From Nonomuraea sp. NBC_00507 (GTDB lineage Bacteria > Actinomycetota > Actinomycetes > Streptosporangiales > Streptosporangiaceae): a stretch of DNA of 64,000 nucleotides. The stretch is taken from contig NZ_CP107853.1 of the NCBI RefSeq assembly GCF_036013525.1, positions 1,054,001-1,118,000 of the forward strand, written 5' to 3'. A program made the translations under genes and the position numbers. Position 1 is the stretch's first letter. The number at the start of each line of letters is the position of its first letter. Shown piece after piece: positions 25,739-33,657 of this stretch. The notes under the pieces were generated by a model that saw only the letters and a program-made list of their open reading frames with translations, was not told the DNA's origin and did not search any database.

Positions 25739-26425
25739 ATGACCGCAGCAAAGAGGCTCTTTCCGCTGATCGCCTGTGGATCGATCATGTTCGCCGTGGT
25801 CGCGGTGGTGGTCGGGCAGTTCGGCCCCGACCCTTACCTCGACCCCATGAACGTGACCGTCAGCGAGTACGCCGTGTCGGACCGCGGGGGCGTCACGGAG
25901 GTCGCGATGGCGGTCCTGGGGATCGGGTCCCTGGCGTTGCTGGCGGGCCTCAGGGCGGCGGGGGCCCCCGTCCGGGGGATGCCGGAGCGGTTGCTGATGG
26001 TGTGGTCGGGGGCGCTCGTGGTGGCCGCGATCGTCCCGACCACGCCGATCGGCACGGACCTCGACCTCGCGGCACAGATCCATCGGTACGCGTCCGTGGC
26101 GGCCTTCATCAGCCTTCCGGCGGCCGGGGCGCTGCTGGTCCCCCGGTTGGCCGCCAACGCCGACTGGAAGCCCGTGGCGCGGGCCGTGGAGTGGGTGGCG
26201 CTGGCCGGGGGGTTCGGGCTGCTGGCGATCACGTACGTGGCCCTGCCGGGCGAGCGGGTGATGATCGGGCTCGTGGAGAGGCTGCTACTGGGCGCGGAGG
26301 TGGCGTTGCTCGCCGTGCTGGCGGCCTGGCTGGTGCGGCTCGCCTGGCGGCGGAGGACATCGCCAAACCAGGTCGAGGCCCTAAAAATCCCGACATACCA
26401 CAGATTTATCGCTAGTCGATCTTAA
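25739..26425 (+). CDS. DUF998-like multi-pass membrane protein
   Basis: 228 residues with about six hydrophobic segments. The first runs from LFPLIACGSIMFAVVAVVVG, followed by the outside-facing YLDPMNVTVSEYAVSDRGG, where the SEYA/SxY pattern before the second helix is typical of DUF998. Later helices include LALLAGLRAAG and VEWVALAGGFGLLAITYVA. Function in the family is unknown; some members resemble small-molecule or steroid-binding membrane proteins. The ribosome site is a GGGAGAG-like run. It precedes a conservon gene on the same strand by 56 bp but shows no coupling to it. Confidence 0.72.
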   Translation: MTAAKRLFPLIACGSIMFAVVAVVVGQFGPDPYLDPMNVTVSEYAVSDRGGVTEVAMAVLGIGSLALLAGLRAAGAPVRGMPERLLMVWSGALVVAAIVPTTPIGTDLDLAAQIHRYASVAAFISLPAAGALLVPRLAANADWKPVARAVEWVALAGGFGLLAITYVALPGERVMIGLVERLLLGAEVALLAVLAAWLVRLAWRRRTSPNQVEALKIPTYHRFIASRS

Positions 26426-26481
26426 AACCATGCGTTTCGATGCTATTCTCTCCCGCGATCTTCTATCCGGGAGCAGGTGTC

Positions 26482-28830
26482 ATGGCATCGGGCAGATCCA
26501 TCCGATTCAAGATCTCGACGCTGCTCGTCATCCCCTTGGTCTCCCTGGTCGCGCTCTGGGGCTTCGCCGCGAGCACCACGTCGGGAGAGGCGCTCGACCT
26601 GCTCAAGGTCGAGACGATCTGGACCGGTGTCATCAACCACGCCGACGGCCTGACCGGCAACCTGCAGGCCGAGCGGCTGGCCTCGGCCGAGCGGATCGCC
26701 GGCGCCGTCACGGACCCGGACGCGCTGAGCAAGGCACGGGCCAAGGTCGACGCGAACAGGAAAGACCTGACGCAGCAGGCGCAGTCGCAGGACACGCAGG
26801 ACGCGCTCTCGCTGGACATGAAGAACCAGCTCCAAAGCGTGTTCGCGGCGATCGACCGGCTCCCTGACATCAGGCGCAAGGTGGATGAGCGCAGCCTCAC
26901 CCCCGGCGGTCTGGTGACGGAGTACGCGAAGATCTCCGATGAGGTCCACCTGCTCTACTCCCGGCTGACGATGGGCACGGACGTCGAGCTCTCGCTGCAG
27001 GCGCAGGGCCTGATCGCCGCCGACGAGGTGCGCGAGCTGCTGAGCCGCGAGCACGCCCTGATCATCGCCGCGAACGGCCAGGCGAACATGCGCGACGTCC
27101 ACATGCTGGCGGGGATCGACGGCGCCCGCACCTACCTGTTCCCGAAGGCTCTGGCCAACCTCGACAGCGAGCTGCGGGCCCCGTTCGAGAAGATCTACTA
27201 CTCCTCCCGGTACGTCACCATGGAGAACCTGGTGGAGGGCTACGTCTCCGGGCAGCCGCTGGACGTCGAGCTCTGGCGGGGCGTAGCCGACCAGGTGCAG
27301 AAGGAATACCAAGAGGCCATCTGGCGCACCGGCGACAAGCTGCTGGCCAGGATGGAGCCCGCCGGCATCGCCATCGTGGTGCGGGCCGCCATCGCGGGCG
27401 CGGTCGGCCTGATCGCGGTCATCTTCTCGATCTTCATCTCGGTCCGGGTCGGCCGCAGGATCACCCGCGAGCTGGCGACGCTCCGCCGTACCGCTCTCGA
27501 CCTGGCCGAGATCAGGCTGCCCGACGTCGTGGCCAAGCTGCGCAAGGGCGAGAGCGTCGACATCGAGGCCGAGGCGCCGCCCATCAAGGTGGCCCGCAAC
27601 GCCACCAGCGAGGTCAGCGACCTGGCCGCGGCGTTCGACAGCGTGCAGAGCACGGCCGTCGACGCGGCCGTCGAGCAGGCCAGGATGCGCGAGGGGCTGT
27701 CCGAGGCGCTGCGTAACCTGGCGCGGCGCAGCCAGTCGCTGCTGCAGCGCCAGCTCAAGCTGCTCGACGAGATGCAGAACCAGACGGAAGAGCCCGAGGC
27801 CCTGGAGCGGCTGTTCAAGCTCGACCACCTGACCACCCGCATGCGCCGCCACGCCGAGGGCCTGGTGCTGCTCTCCGGCGGCTCCGCGGGCCGCAGGTGG
27901 CGCGGCGTCATCCCGATCGAGGACGTGCTCAGCGGCGCCGCGGCCCAGGTGGAGGAGTACACCCGGGTCCGCGTCTACCCGATGACCGAGTGCGGCGTCT
28001 CCGGCACGGCGGTGGCCGACCTCATGCACCTGTTCGCCGAGCTGATCGAGAACGCCGCCGCCTTCTCCTCGCCCAGCAACGAGGTCTCGGTGCGCGGCGA
28101 GATGGTCGGCAGGGGCTTCGCCGTCGAGATCGAGGACCGCGGCCTCGGCATGGACGAGGCCAGCCGGAGGATCATCAACGAGCGTTTGGCCAGCCCGCCG
28201 GAGTTCGACGCCGCCCAGACCGAGCGGCTCGGGTTCGCGGTGGTCGGCATGCTCGCGGCCCGGCACGGCATCAAGGTGACACTCAAGCCCTCGCCGTACG
28301 GCGGCACGACCGCGATCGTGCTCGTCCCGGGATCACTGGTCCAGCCCATGGCGACCCCGGTGCAGCCGCTGGAGTTCGAGTCCATCTCCGTGTCGGTGGT
28401 CCGGCCGGAGACCACGGGGCCCGGCGACTTGCCGCGCCGGGTCCGTACCGCCAAGCGCGGCGGGGATCCCGCGCTGCCACAGCAGGCACAACCCGCCGAG
28501 CTCGCGGAGCGGGAGCGGCCGACCGGCCTCCCGCAACGTAATGGGACGACCGGCCTCCCGCAGCGTAATGGGACGACCGGCCTCCCCCGCCGCGAACGGC
28601 ACGAGCACCCCGACGAGCAGACAGACAGGCCGGCCGCCGAACGGCAGACGAGCCTGCCCCGCCGCCAGCGGCAGACCAACCTGCCGGAGCGGCTTCAGCA
28701 GCAGCCGCCCCCCACCCCGCCCGCCGAGGAGCGTTCGCCCGAGGAGGCCAGGGCATTGCTCTCCTCGCTCCAGTCCGGCTGGCAGCGCGGGCGGCAGGAC
28801 AGCGACCAGGATGGGGGATCTCAGCCGTGA
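26482..28830 (+). CDS. Conservon CvnA-type sensor kinase (nitrate/nitrite-sensing-like) of the A-C pair
   Basis: 782 residues. One membrane helix (FKISTLLVIPLVSLVALWG) leads to an outside helical NIT-like sensor region (about 45-290), a second helix (AAIAGAVGLIAVIFSIFISV), a HAMP-like stretch, and a histidine-kinase core with H-box-like LFKLDHLTTRMRRHAEGL, N-box LFAELIENAAAFS and G-box EDRGLGMDEASRR. The last 130 residues are a low-complexity Arg/Pro/Gln tail with three near-identical GLPQRNGTT units. Start at ATG 26482 after GAGCAGG. Its stop overlaps the next gene (GTGA). Conservons transmit signals through roadblock and GTPase partners; here only a DUF742 partner follows. Confidence 0.88.
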   Translation: MASGRSIRFKISTLLVIPLVSLVALWGFAASTTSGEALDLLKVETIWTGVINHADGLTGNLQAERLASAERIAGAVTDPDALSKARAKVDANRKDLTQQAQSQDTQDALSLDMKNQLQSVFAAIDRLPDIRRKVDERSLTPGGLVTEYAKISDEVHLLYSRLTMGTDVELSLQAQGLIAADEVRELLSREHALIIAANGQANMRDVHMLAGIDGARTYLFPKALANLDSELRAPFEKIYYSSRYVTMENLVEGYVSGQPLDVELWRGVADQVQKEYQEAIWRTGDKLLARMEPAGIAIVVRAAIAGAVGLIAVIFSIFISVRVGRRITRELATLRRTALDLAEIRLPDVVAKLRKGESVDIEAEAPPIKVARNATSEVSDLAAAFDSVQSTAVDAAVEQARMREGLSEALRNLARRSQSLLQRQLKLLDEMQNQTEEPEALERLFKLDHLTTRMRRHAEGLVLLSGGSAGRRWRGVIPIEDVLSGAAAQVEEYTRVRVYPMTECGVSGTAVADLMHLFAELIENAAAFSSPSNEVSVRGEMVGRGFAVEIEDRGLGMDEASRRIINERLASPPEFDAAQTERLGFAVVGMLAARHGIKVTLKPSPYGGTTAIVLVPGSLVQPMATPVQPLEFESISVSVVRPETTGPGDLPRRVRTAKRGGDPALPQQAQPAELAERERPTGLPQRNGTTGLPQRNGTTGLPRRERHEHPDEQTDRPAAERQTSLPRRQRQTNLPERLQQQPPPTPPAEERSPEEARALLSSLQSGWQRGRQDSDQDGGSQP
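28521..28588 (+). repeat. 27-bp tandem repeat inside the CvnA tail
   Basis: Two full 27-bp units beginning at 28521 and 28548, differing by one base, and a partial third from 28575, encode repeated GLPQRNGTT-type segments. The frame is kept, so the tail can lengthen or shorten by nine residues. Confidence 0.85.
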
Positions 28831-29201
28831 GCCGCGAGCACGAGTGGGTCGATGAGGAGGCGGGACCCGTCGTCCGGCCGTACGCGGTCGCGCGCGGGCG
28901 CACCAGGCCCGCGTCCTCAGCGCTCGACCTGCTGGCGACCGTCGTCGCGACCGGGTTGCCCGCCCCGTCCCACGCCGAGCTCAGCGCTCAGCACCGGAGG
29001 GTGGTCAGCTGCGTGTCCGGCCAGGGCAAGCCCGTCGCCGAGCTCGCCTCGGAGGTGGGCCTGCCGGTCGGCGTGTTACGGGTGCTGCTGGGGGACCTGC
29101 TGGAGCACGGCCTGGTCTCAGTACGCCCGCAGCGCGACCAGGCGTCCACGGCGACCGAGAGCCTGCTCCGTGAAGTGATCAACGGCCTCAGAGCGCTCTG
29201 A
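28827..29201 (+). CDS. DUF742 protein (CvnC-type) paired with the CvnA-type kinase
   Basis: 124 residues. The N-terminal EHEWVDEEAGPVVRPYAVARGRT and the winged-helix-like core VAELASEVGLPVGVLRVLLGDL followed by ESLLREVINGLRAL are the hallmarks of DUF742. The GTG start overlaps the kinase stop by 4 bp, so the pair is translationally coupled. In complete conservons a roadblock gene stands between A and C and a GTPase gene follows; both are absent here. The next gene, 18 bp on, is the GTPase of the opposing conservon, read convergently. The AT content and codon use do not differ visibly from the neighbours. Confidence 0.9.
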   Translation: MSREHEWVDEEAGPVVRPYAVARGRTRPASSALDLLATVVATGLPAPSHAELSAQHRRVVSCVSGQGKPVAELASEVGLPVGVLRVLLGDLLEHGLVSVRPQRDQASTATESLLREVINGLRAL

Positions 29202-29219
29202 CGCCGACCTCGGTGCGCC

Positions 29220-29792
29220 TCAGTTCGCCGAGGTCAGCGTGCGCAGGGAGTGCTCGACCAGGGTGATCATGACTTCCTTGGCCGACGTGCGCCGCCGCAC
29301 GTCGCACAGCATCACCGGCACGTTGTCGTCCAGGTCGAGCGCGATGCGCACGTCGTCCACGCTGTGCCGCTCGGCCCCGTCGAAGCAGTTGACGGCCACC
29401 ACGAACGGCGTGCCGCGCTGCTCGAAGTAGTCGACGGAGGGGAAGCAGTCGGTCAGCCGCCGGGTGTCGGCGATCACGACCGCGCCCAGCGCGCCGTGGG
29501 ACAGCTCGTCCCACATGAACCAGAACCGCTCCTGCCCGGGCGTGCCGAACAGGTAAACCACCAGCCCTTCGCGGATCGTGATGCGGCCGAAGTCCATCGC
29601 CACGGTCGTGGTGGTCTTGGCCTCCACGCCGTCGAGATCGTCCACGCCGATCCCGCGGTCGGAGAGCACCTCCTCCGTGCGCAGCGGTTTGATCTCGCTG
29701 ATCGATGCGACCAGGGTGGTCTTGCCCACGCCGAACCCGCCCGCAACGAGGATCTTCAGCGCGACGGGGTCCTCAGAGAGCACGGAGTCCAT
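29220..29792 (-). CDS. Conservon GTPase CvnD-type
   Basis: 190 residues of the small, Ras-like ATP/GTP-binding family found in conservons. The P-loop is GGFGVGKTTLVASIS, the DxxG-like switch is LFGTPGQERFWFMWDE, and the base-recognition loop reads VNCFDG instead of NKxD, as usual in this family. It begins 20 bp inside the 3' end of the DUF742 gene, a strong overlap implying coupled translation. Such proteins are thought to cycle on a membrane-bound kinase complex and influence aerial growth or secondary metabolism in Streptomyces. It is the last gene of the complete conservon. Confidence 0.92.
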   Translation of the reverse strand: MDSVLSEDPVALKILVAGGFGVGKTTLVASISEIKPLRTEEVLSDRGIGVDDLDGVEAKTTTTVAMDFGRITIREGLVVYLFGTPGQERFWFMWDELSHGALGAVVIADTRRLTDCFPSVDYFEQRGTPFVVAVNCFDGAERHSVDDVRIALDLDDNVPVMLCDVRRRTSAKEVMITLVEHSLRTLTSAN

Positions 29793-30135
29793 TGATCACT
29801 TCCTTGAGAATGCGCTCATTCGACCGCGTTCCTCCGGCCGAGGACGACGACACCGAGATGAGACCGTGGTCACGCATGTCGCCGAGCAGGACTCGGACGA
29901 CGCCGATGGGCAGGTCGAGCTCGACGGCCAGATCGGCCACCGAGATGGGACTGCGAGCAGCCCGCAGGATCAGTTGCTGCTCGGGACCGAGCGCATCCGT
30001 CGGGTCGCCGATGGTGCGCACGGTCGCGACGAGGTCGAACGTGTCCCCGGAGGAACGCGTGCGGCCGCGGATGAGGGCGTAGGGCCGGACGACGGGCCCC
30101 GCCTCCTCATCGAACCACTGCGGGCTGTCGCTCAT
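29773..30135 (-). CDS. DUF742 protein CvnC-type of the complete conservon
   Basis: 120 residues. QWFDEEAGPVVRPYALIRGRT at the N-terminus and VADLAVELDLPIGVVRVLLGDM with ERILKEVINGLRAL at the end match the other DUF742 protein in this window almost block for block, showing that the two conservons share ancestry. It starts 4 bp inside the roadblock gene and overlaps the GTPase gene. It presumably links the kinase-roadblock complex to the GTPase; the biochemical role of DUF742 is not settled. Confidence 0.92.
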   Translation of the reverse strand: MSDSPQWFDEEAGPVVRPYALIRGRTRSSGDTFDLVATVRTIGDPTDALGPEQQLILRAARSPISVADLAVELDLPIGVVRVLLGDMRDHGLISVSSSSAGGTRSNERILKEVINGLRAL

Positions 30136-30539
30136 GACGCTCCAGCGCGCGGATTGGTCGTGATGTGCTGGCCCACCCGCTTGACCAGCATCGCCATCTC
30201 GTAGGCGATGTGGCCGACGTCCACGTTCGCATCGGCGATCACGGCCAGGCAGGTGCCCTGTCCCGCCGCCGTGACGAACAGGAACGCCGACTCCATCTCC
30301 ACAATGGTCTGGCGCACGTCGCCGCCGCCGAAATGGCGGCCGGTGCCGCGGGCCAGGCTCTGGAAACCGGCCGCCACGGCCGACAGGTGCTCGGCGTCCT
30401 CCCGCAGCAGCCCCTTGGAGTAGCCGATCGCCAGGCCGTCGGTCGACAGGATGACCGCCTGGCGCACGGCGGCCACCCTGGCGGTCAGGTCGTCCAGCAG
30501 CCAGTTAAGTTCACCGGTGTTGGTGGTCGGCACACTCAT
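30132..30539 (-). CDS. Roadblock/LC7-domain protein CvnB-type
   Basis: 135 residues of the roadblock fold. GELNWLLDDLTARVAAVRQAVILSTDG is the typical opening, and VEMESAFLFVTAAGQGTCLAVIAD is the central hydrophobic strand pair. Roadblock proteins act as dimeric platforms and GTPase regulators; in conservons they bind the sensor kinase and the small GTPase. It starts in a 4-bp overlap with the kinase gene and ends in a 4-bp overlap with the DUF742 gene. It is the only roadblock gene in the window, so it may also serve the A-C pair on the opposite strand. Confidence 0.93.
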   Translation of the reverse strand: MSVPTTNTGELNWLLDDLTARVAAVRQAVILSTDGLAIGYSKGLLREDAEHLSAVAAGFQSLARGTGRHFGGGDVRQTIVEMESAFLFVTAAGQGTCLAVIADANVDVGHIAYEMAMLVKRVGQHITTNPRAGAS

Positions 30540-32677
30540 TTGTCCCCCTCATCCTGGGCTTCTTCTCGGGCGCGTTGGGTTCCCCGCTGGAAGGCGGAGA
30601 ACAGGTCGCGTACCTCGTCGGGAGAGCGGTCGGCCGGCTGCTCGGGCGCGGGCTCCGCGGACGGCTGGAGCCGTGACGACGGGCCGGCCTGGCGCACTCG
30701 CCTGGGCAGTCCGGCGTGGGTGCCCGAGGTGACCACCGCGAGCGCCTTCTTCCTGGTACGGCTCGGCAGCGCGGCCATCTCCTCCCCGCTGTCGCCGGCC
30801 GTCAGCGCCGTCTGCTCGGTCACCATCTCGCGCGGCACGAGCACGATGGCGGTCGTGCCGCCGAAGGGCGAGCGCCGCAGCAGCACCTTGATCCCGTGCC
30901 GCGCGGCCAGCCTGGCCACCACGAACAGGCCGAGCCTGTCGCTGTCGGCCAGGTCGAACTCCGGGGGGTCGGCCAGCAGCGTGTTGAACGCGGCGTACTC
31001 GGGGGCCGACAGGCCCGGGCCCTTGTCCTCGATCTCGACGGCGTAGCCGTTGCTCACCTGGTCGCCGCGCACCTGGACCTGAGTGTCCGGCGGTGAATAG
31101 ATGGTGGCGTTCTCGACCAGCTCGGCGAGCAGGTGCGTGAGGTCGGCCGCGGCGCCCCCGTCGAACGCGCTGACCGGCATCGCCTCGACGGCGACCCTGG
31201 TGTAGTCCTCGACCTCGGCGACCGCGGCCCGGACGATGTCGATCACGGGCACGGGCTTGCGCCACGCCCGCCCGGGCGCGGACCCGGACAGGACGATCAG
31301 GCTCTCGGCGTGCCGCCGCATGCGGGTGGTGAGGTGGTCGAGCCGGAAGAGCTCCTCCAGCCGGTCAGGGTCGTGCGTGCGCCGCTGCATGCCGTCGAGC
31401 AGCGCCAGCTGCCGGTGCAGCAGCCCCTGCTTGCGCCGGGCGAGGTTGAGGAAGACCTGGCCGACCCCGCGCCGCAGCGCGGCCTGGCCGACCGCCGCCG
31501 TCACGGCGGTGCGCTGCACGGAACCGAAGGCCCTGGCCACGTCGGTGATCTCAGCGGAACCGCTCACCTTGATCGCCTTGGCCTCCTTCCGCACGTCGAT
31601 GTCCTCGCCCTTGCGCAACCGCTCCACGATGTCGGGGAGCCGCTGCTCCGACAGCTCGACCGCGGCCGCGCGCAGCCCGCCGAGCTCTCCGGCCAGGCGA
31701 CGACCGAAGCGTACAGAGATGATGATCGACGCGAGCACTGCGATCAAGCCGACGCCGCCCGCGATCGCGATCTCGGCGACCGTGGCCGTGGCGGCCTCGG
31801 ACGTGCGCGCGGCCAGCACCTCGGCTGCGGCCAGGCCGTGTTTGTCCAGCTGAGAGGTCAGGGTGCTGATCGTCTCCGTCCAGCCCGCGGCGTCGGGCGG
31901 CGGGGCGCCGGTCCTGACGATCCTGGCCTCCACGCTGAGGAAGGTCTGGAACGACTCGGACGCGAAGATCTGCTCGTACGGCCTGCGCATCGTCACCTCG
32001 AGGCCCGCCAGCCCGCGCGCGTGCAGGAACCTCCTGGAGGCGGCGTACTCGGTGAACGCCGCGGTCTCGGGCTCGGTGAGCCGCCCGTCGGCCAGCGCCC
32101 CGATGACCAGCGCGTGCTCCCTCGCGATCTGCTCCCTGGCCATGCCCATGGCCTGCAGCGAGGACGCCTGCTGGAGTATGCCCAGGTCGGAGACAGAGAC
32201 CAGGTGGTCGTAGAGCAAGAAGATCGAGTCGAGGATGCGGTTGTACTCGTTCAGCCCGGACAGGCGGGAGCTGAGGCCGTTGTCAATGTCGGCCCTGATC
32301 GAGCCAAGCCGATCGAGCGCGCCCATCAGCGTGCCCAGGGGACGGCCCAGGTTGCCGGCCGCGTCGCCGGCCTCCGTGACGGCCTGACGGAACTCGCCGA
32401 CGGACCGGTCGGTGCGGGCGCGCTGGCCGCCGAGCGCCTCGGTGAGCTCACGCGTGGTGAGTGCCTCGGCGGAGCGCACTCGCTCGGCCTGAAGTTGCAA
32501 GCCCAGGTCGGTGGAGGTGACGCCGAGGGTCTGATAGAGCGTGCCGGCACGGAGCAGTGACTGGGCGTCGCCCATGGTGAGGTTGAGGACGAAACCCCAG
32601 AGCGCGCTCAGAGACAGGAGGGGTAGCAACAGCAATAGAAAGATCTTGAACCGAATAGACCGGTTTCGCGAGCCCAT
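30536..32677 (-). CDS. Conservon CvnA-type sensor kinase of the complete conservon
   Basis: 713 residues with the same plan as the other kinase: an N-terminal helix (FKIFLLLLLPLLSLSALWG), an outside NIT-like helical sensor, a second helix (IAIAGGVGLIAVLASIIISV), a HAMP-like linker, RLDHLTTRMRRHAESLIVLSG (H-box region), HLLAELVENATIYSPP (N-box) and EDKGPGLSAPEY (G1). The C-terminal tail is charged and shorter than in its paralogue and has no tandem repeat. I choose the ATG at 32677, 8 nt after GAGG; earlier in-frame ATGs exist. It leads the A-B-C-D operon. Confidence 0.92.
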   Translation of the reverse strand: MGSRNRSIRFKIFLLLLLPLLSLSALWGFVLNLTMGDAQSLLRAGTLYQTLGVTSTDLGLQLQAERVRSAEALTTRELTEALGGQRARTDRSVGEFRQAVTEAGDAAGNLGRPLGTLMGALDRLGSIRADIDNGLSSRLSGLNEYNRILDSIFLLYDHLVSVSDLGILQQASSLQAMGMAREQIAREHALVIGALADGRLTEPETAAFTEYAASRRFLHARGLAGLEVTMRRPYEQIFASESFQTFLSVEARIVRTGAPPPDAAGWTETISTLTSQLDKHGLAAAEVLAARTSEAATATVAEIAIAGGVGLIAVLASIIISVRFGRRLAGELGGLRAAAVELSEQRLPDIVERLRKGEDIDVRKEAKAIKVSGSAEITDVARAFGSVQRTAVTAAVGQAALRRGVGQVFLNLARRKQGLLHRQLALLDGMQRRTHDPDRLEELFRLDHLTTRMRRHAESLIVLSGSAPGRAWRKPVPVIDIVRAAVAEVEDYTRVAVEAMPVSAFDGGAAADLTHLLAELVENATIYSPPDTQVQVRGDQVSNGYAVEIEDKGPGLSAPEYAAFNTLLADPPEFDLADSDRLGLFVVARLAARHGIKVLLRRSPFGGTTAIVLVPREMVTEQTALTAGDSGEEMAALPSRTRKKALAVVTSGTHAGLPRRVRQAGPSSRLQPSAEPAPEQPADRSPDEVRDLFSAFQRGTQRAREEAQDEGDK

Positions 32678-32799
32678 GTCCCAACCTCGAGTCGGGGGCA
32701 TTTCCACACCTTGTGTAAATACACCTCCGGAAGATCGCACAGGAGACTAGCACCGTTTATGGCTCCGGCGCAGTGGGAGGAAGACGTTCATTACCGTGA

Positions 32800-33657
32800 T
32801 TATTGGGACGCGATCTCGCGCCGGTGCTTGCCCGATCGTACGACCGTCCACAGCCAGACCAGCGCGACCAGCGAAATCGTGCTGAGCCCCGCCCAGTTCA
32901 GCAGCGTGAAGATGTGCACCTGCCACGCGGTCACCCGCGGCACCCGGCCGATCCGCAGCAACTCGAACTGCCACGGCCGGCCGGTCAGCACCAGCGTGAT
33001 GGCGATGGCGATGGCGGTCATCGAGTCCCACAGCGCGTGCAGCAGCGAGACGCCGAGGTAGGTCAGCACCACGGGAACCGTGACCCGGCCGCGCGCGGCG
33101 AACAGGACACCGCCGGCGATGGCCGTCCACAGGCCGTGCCCGACGGGCGTCAGGATGCCGCGCAGCACCTCGGTCTCGACCAGTTGGAACAGCGACAGGC
33201 CCTCGGAGGTGAAGAGGGCGTTGAAGGCGTAACCAGCGCTCTCGAACGCGGCGAAGCCGAAGCCGACGGTCGCGCCGAGGATGACGCCGTCCATGGTGCC
33301 GCGCGTGGTCATGCGCCGGGTGACGAAGATCAGCGCGGCCAGCTTCGCGCCCTCCTCGATCAGCCCGACCAGCACGTACATGATGATCGACGGCCGGATG
33401 AGCCAGGCCTCCAGGACCGAGGCGCCGAGCACGCCCAGCACGCCGCCCACCACGAACGCCGTGAACATCATCTCGACCGTGACCCGCGGCGAGCGGCCCC
33501 GCCCGTACGCCCACACCACGAACGTCACCGGCACCAGGAAACTGCCGAACAGCACCACGGTCGGGACGAGGTTGGAGTTGTGCGTCCAGGCCGTCACGAC
33601 GACGGTGGCCACCCAGAGCGCGAGCCCGACCAGGAAGACCCGGAGCCAGAGCGTCAT
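32800..33657 (-). CDS. PrsW-family intramembrane metalloprotease
   Basis: 285 residues with about eight membrane segments. The three PrsW motifs are visible: VGLIEEGAKLAALI (paired Glu), FGFAAFESAGYAF (FxxxE), and SLLHALWDSMTAI (HxxxD). Members cut membrane-bound anti-sigma factors or are CAAX-protease relatives. The ATG at 33657 overlaps the stop of the oxidase gene by 4 bp; the longer upstream frame looks non-coding. No anti-sigma factor is adjacent, so its substrate lies elsewhere. The gene ends 122 bp before the conservon kinase on the same strand, so transcription may continue into that operon. Confidence 0.9.
   Translation of the reverse strand: MTLWLRVFLVGLALWVATVVVTAWTHNSNLVPTVVLFGSFLVPVTFVVWAYGRGRSPRVTVEMMFTAFVVGGVLGVLGASVLEAWLIRPSIIMYVLVGLIEEGAKLAALIFVTRRMTTRGTMDGVILGATVGFGFAAFESAGYAFNALFTSEGLSLFQLVETEVLRGILTPVGHGLWTAIAGGVLFAARGRVTVPVVLTYLGVSLLHALWDSMTAIAIAITLVLTGRPWQFELLRIGRVPRVTAWQVHIFTLLNWAGLSTISLVALVWLWTVVRSGKHRREIASQ

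Noticed and set aside
26443..28266. A 607-codon minus-strand frame.
   Set aside because: Antisense shadow of the conservon kinase; no protein-like composition.
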